A DNA stretch of 6,434 nucleotides, taken from the NCBI GenBank assembly GCA_026386835.1, contig JAPLMV010000150.1:1-6434 (forward strand), in the 5' to 3' direction. The first letter of the stretch is position 1. Every line of letters begins with the position of its first letter. The notes below the pieces were generated by a model. The model made no database searches and was not told the DNA's origin. It saw only the letters and a list, made by a program, of their open reading frames with translations. Positions 6,348 to 6,434 of the stretch are shown piece by piece. The position numbers and the translations under genes were made by a program. This stretch comes from Planctomycetota bacterium. Its GTDB lineage: Bacteria; Planctomycetota; Phycisphaerae; Sedimentisphaerales; Anaerobacaceae.

Positions 6348-6434
6348 GTTCTGCATGAAAATAGCAGAACCAATACTATTGTCCCTCGAAGAACGCACGA
6401 AATTGGATATGTGGGCGTCAGCACGGAGCATGCC
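6346..6434 (+). CDS. IS630-family transposase, N-terminal fragment
   Basis: Only the first 29 complete codons are in the window; the frame is still open at the right edge. The peptide MFCMKIAEPILLSLEERTKL, continuing DMWASARSM, fits the start of IS630 transposases, whose N-terminal helix-turn-helix opens with a pattern like xxPIxLxxEERxxLxxxAxSRxxP. The DDE catalytic domain lies outside. An in-frame TAG at 6331-6333 bounds the start. ATG 6346 has a Shine-Dalgarno-like GGTGG at 6335-6339; ATG 6355 is the alternative and matches the usual family start (MKIAEP) better. It is divergent from the TIR gene. The family call rests on a short pattern, so moderate confidence. Confidence 0.7.
   Translation, partial: MFCMKIAEPILLSLEERTKLDMWASARSM

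Larger units (their letters stand above)
6295..6434 (+). mobile_element. IS630-family insertion element, left end
   Basis: The start of an IS630-type transposase gene at 6346 and the abrupt loss of TIR homology near 6295 together mark the end of an insertion element. IS630 elements insert at TA. A TA is present at 6295-6296, exactly where the TIR protein changes from recognisable family sequence to the unrelated MTHYTR. The proposed terminal sequence begins GTGTAGTGCGTCATAAATAG. The matching inverted end and the second TA lie outside the window, so the exact boundary is inferred. Confidence 0.55.

Overview
The window carries the 3' part of a housekeeping gene cluster on the + strand: a type III pantothenate kinase (coaX, cut by the left edge), a divergent and shortened MnmE-like GTPase, and a full-length mutS. 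The three genes are packed with gaps of 3 and 9 bases, so they are probably co-transcribed. An AT-richer accessory segment follows. It has about 800 bases of gene-free, repeat-filled DNA, then a minus-strand TIR-domain gene convergent with mutS, and finally the left end and first codons of an IS630-type insertion element that runs off the right edge.

Organism: probably a member of Planctomycetota, perhaps a Phycisphaerae/Sedimentisphaerales lineage. This rests on memory rather than a search. The spacer contains sequence families that I associate with such genomes: ATTGGGTTTGTTTTG units, paired CACGGCCA/CACGGGCG hairpins and CAGAGAACGC-type runs. Shine-Dalgarno sequences in front of the housekeeping genes are weak or absent, which also fits. 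The assignment is tentative.

How the genes work together: CoaX catalyses the first step of CoA synthesis. The MnmE-like protein keeps all five GTPase motifs but has lost the formyl-folate-site motif and the C-terminal Gly-Lys that define tRNA-modifying MnmE. MutS looks complete and functional. There is no obvious pathway link among the three.

The most notable part is the right end. The TIR protein keeps its WxxxE catalytic-type motif and a C-terminal domain resembling PLD-like sensor domains, but the first half of the TIR fold is missing. The break lies next to an IS630 transposase start and a TA dinucleotide. An in-frame stop just upstream of the only possible start shows that the frame cannot extend further. 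The likely reading is a TIR-based antiphage effector gene interrupted by IS insertion. I see no complete new system in the window; the TIR plus PLD-like architecture is the nearest candidate.
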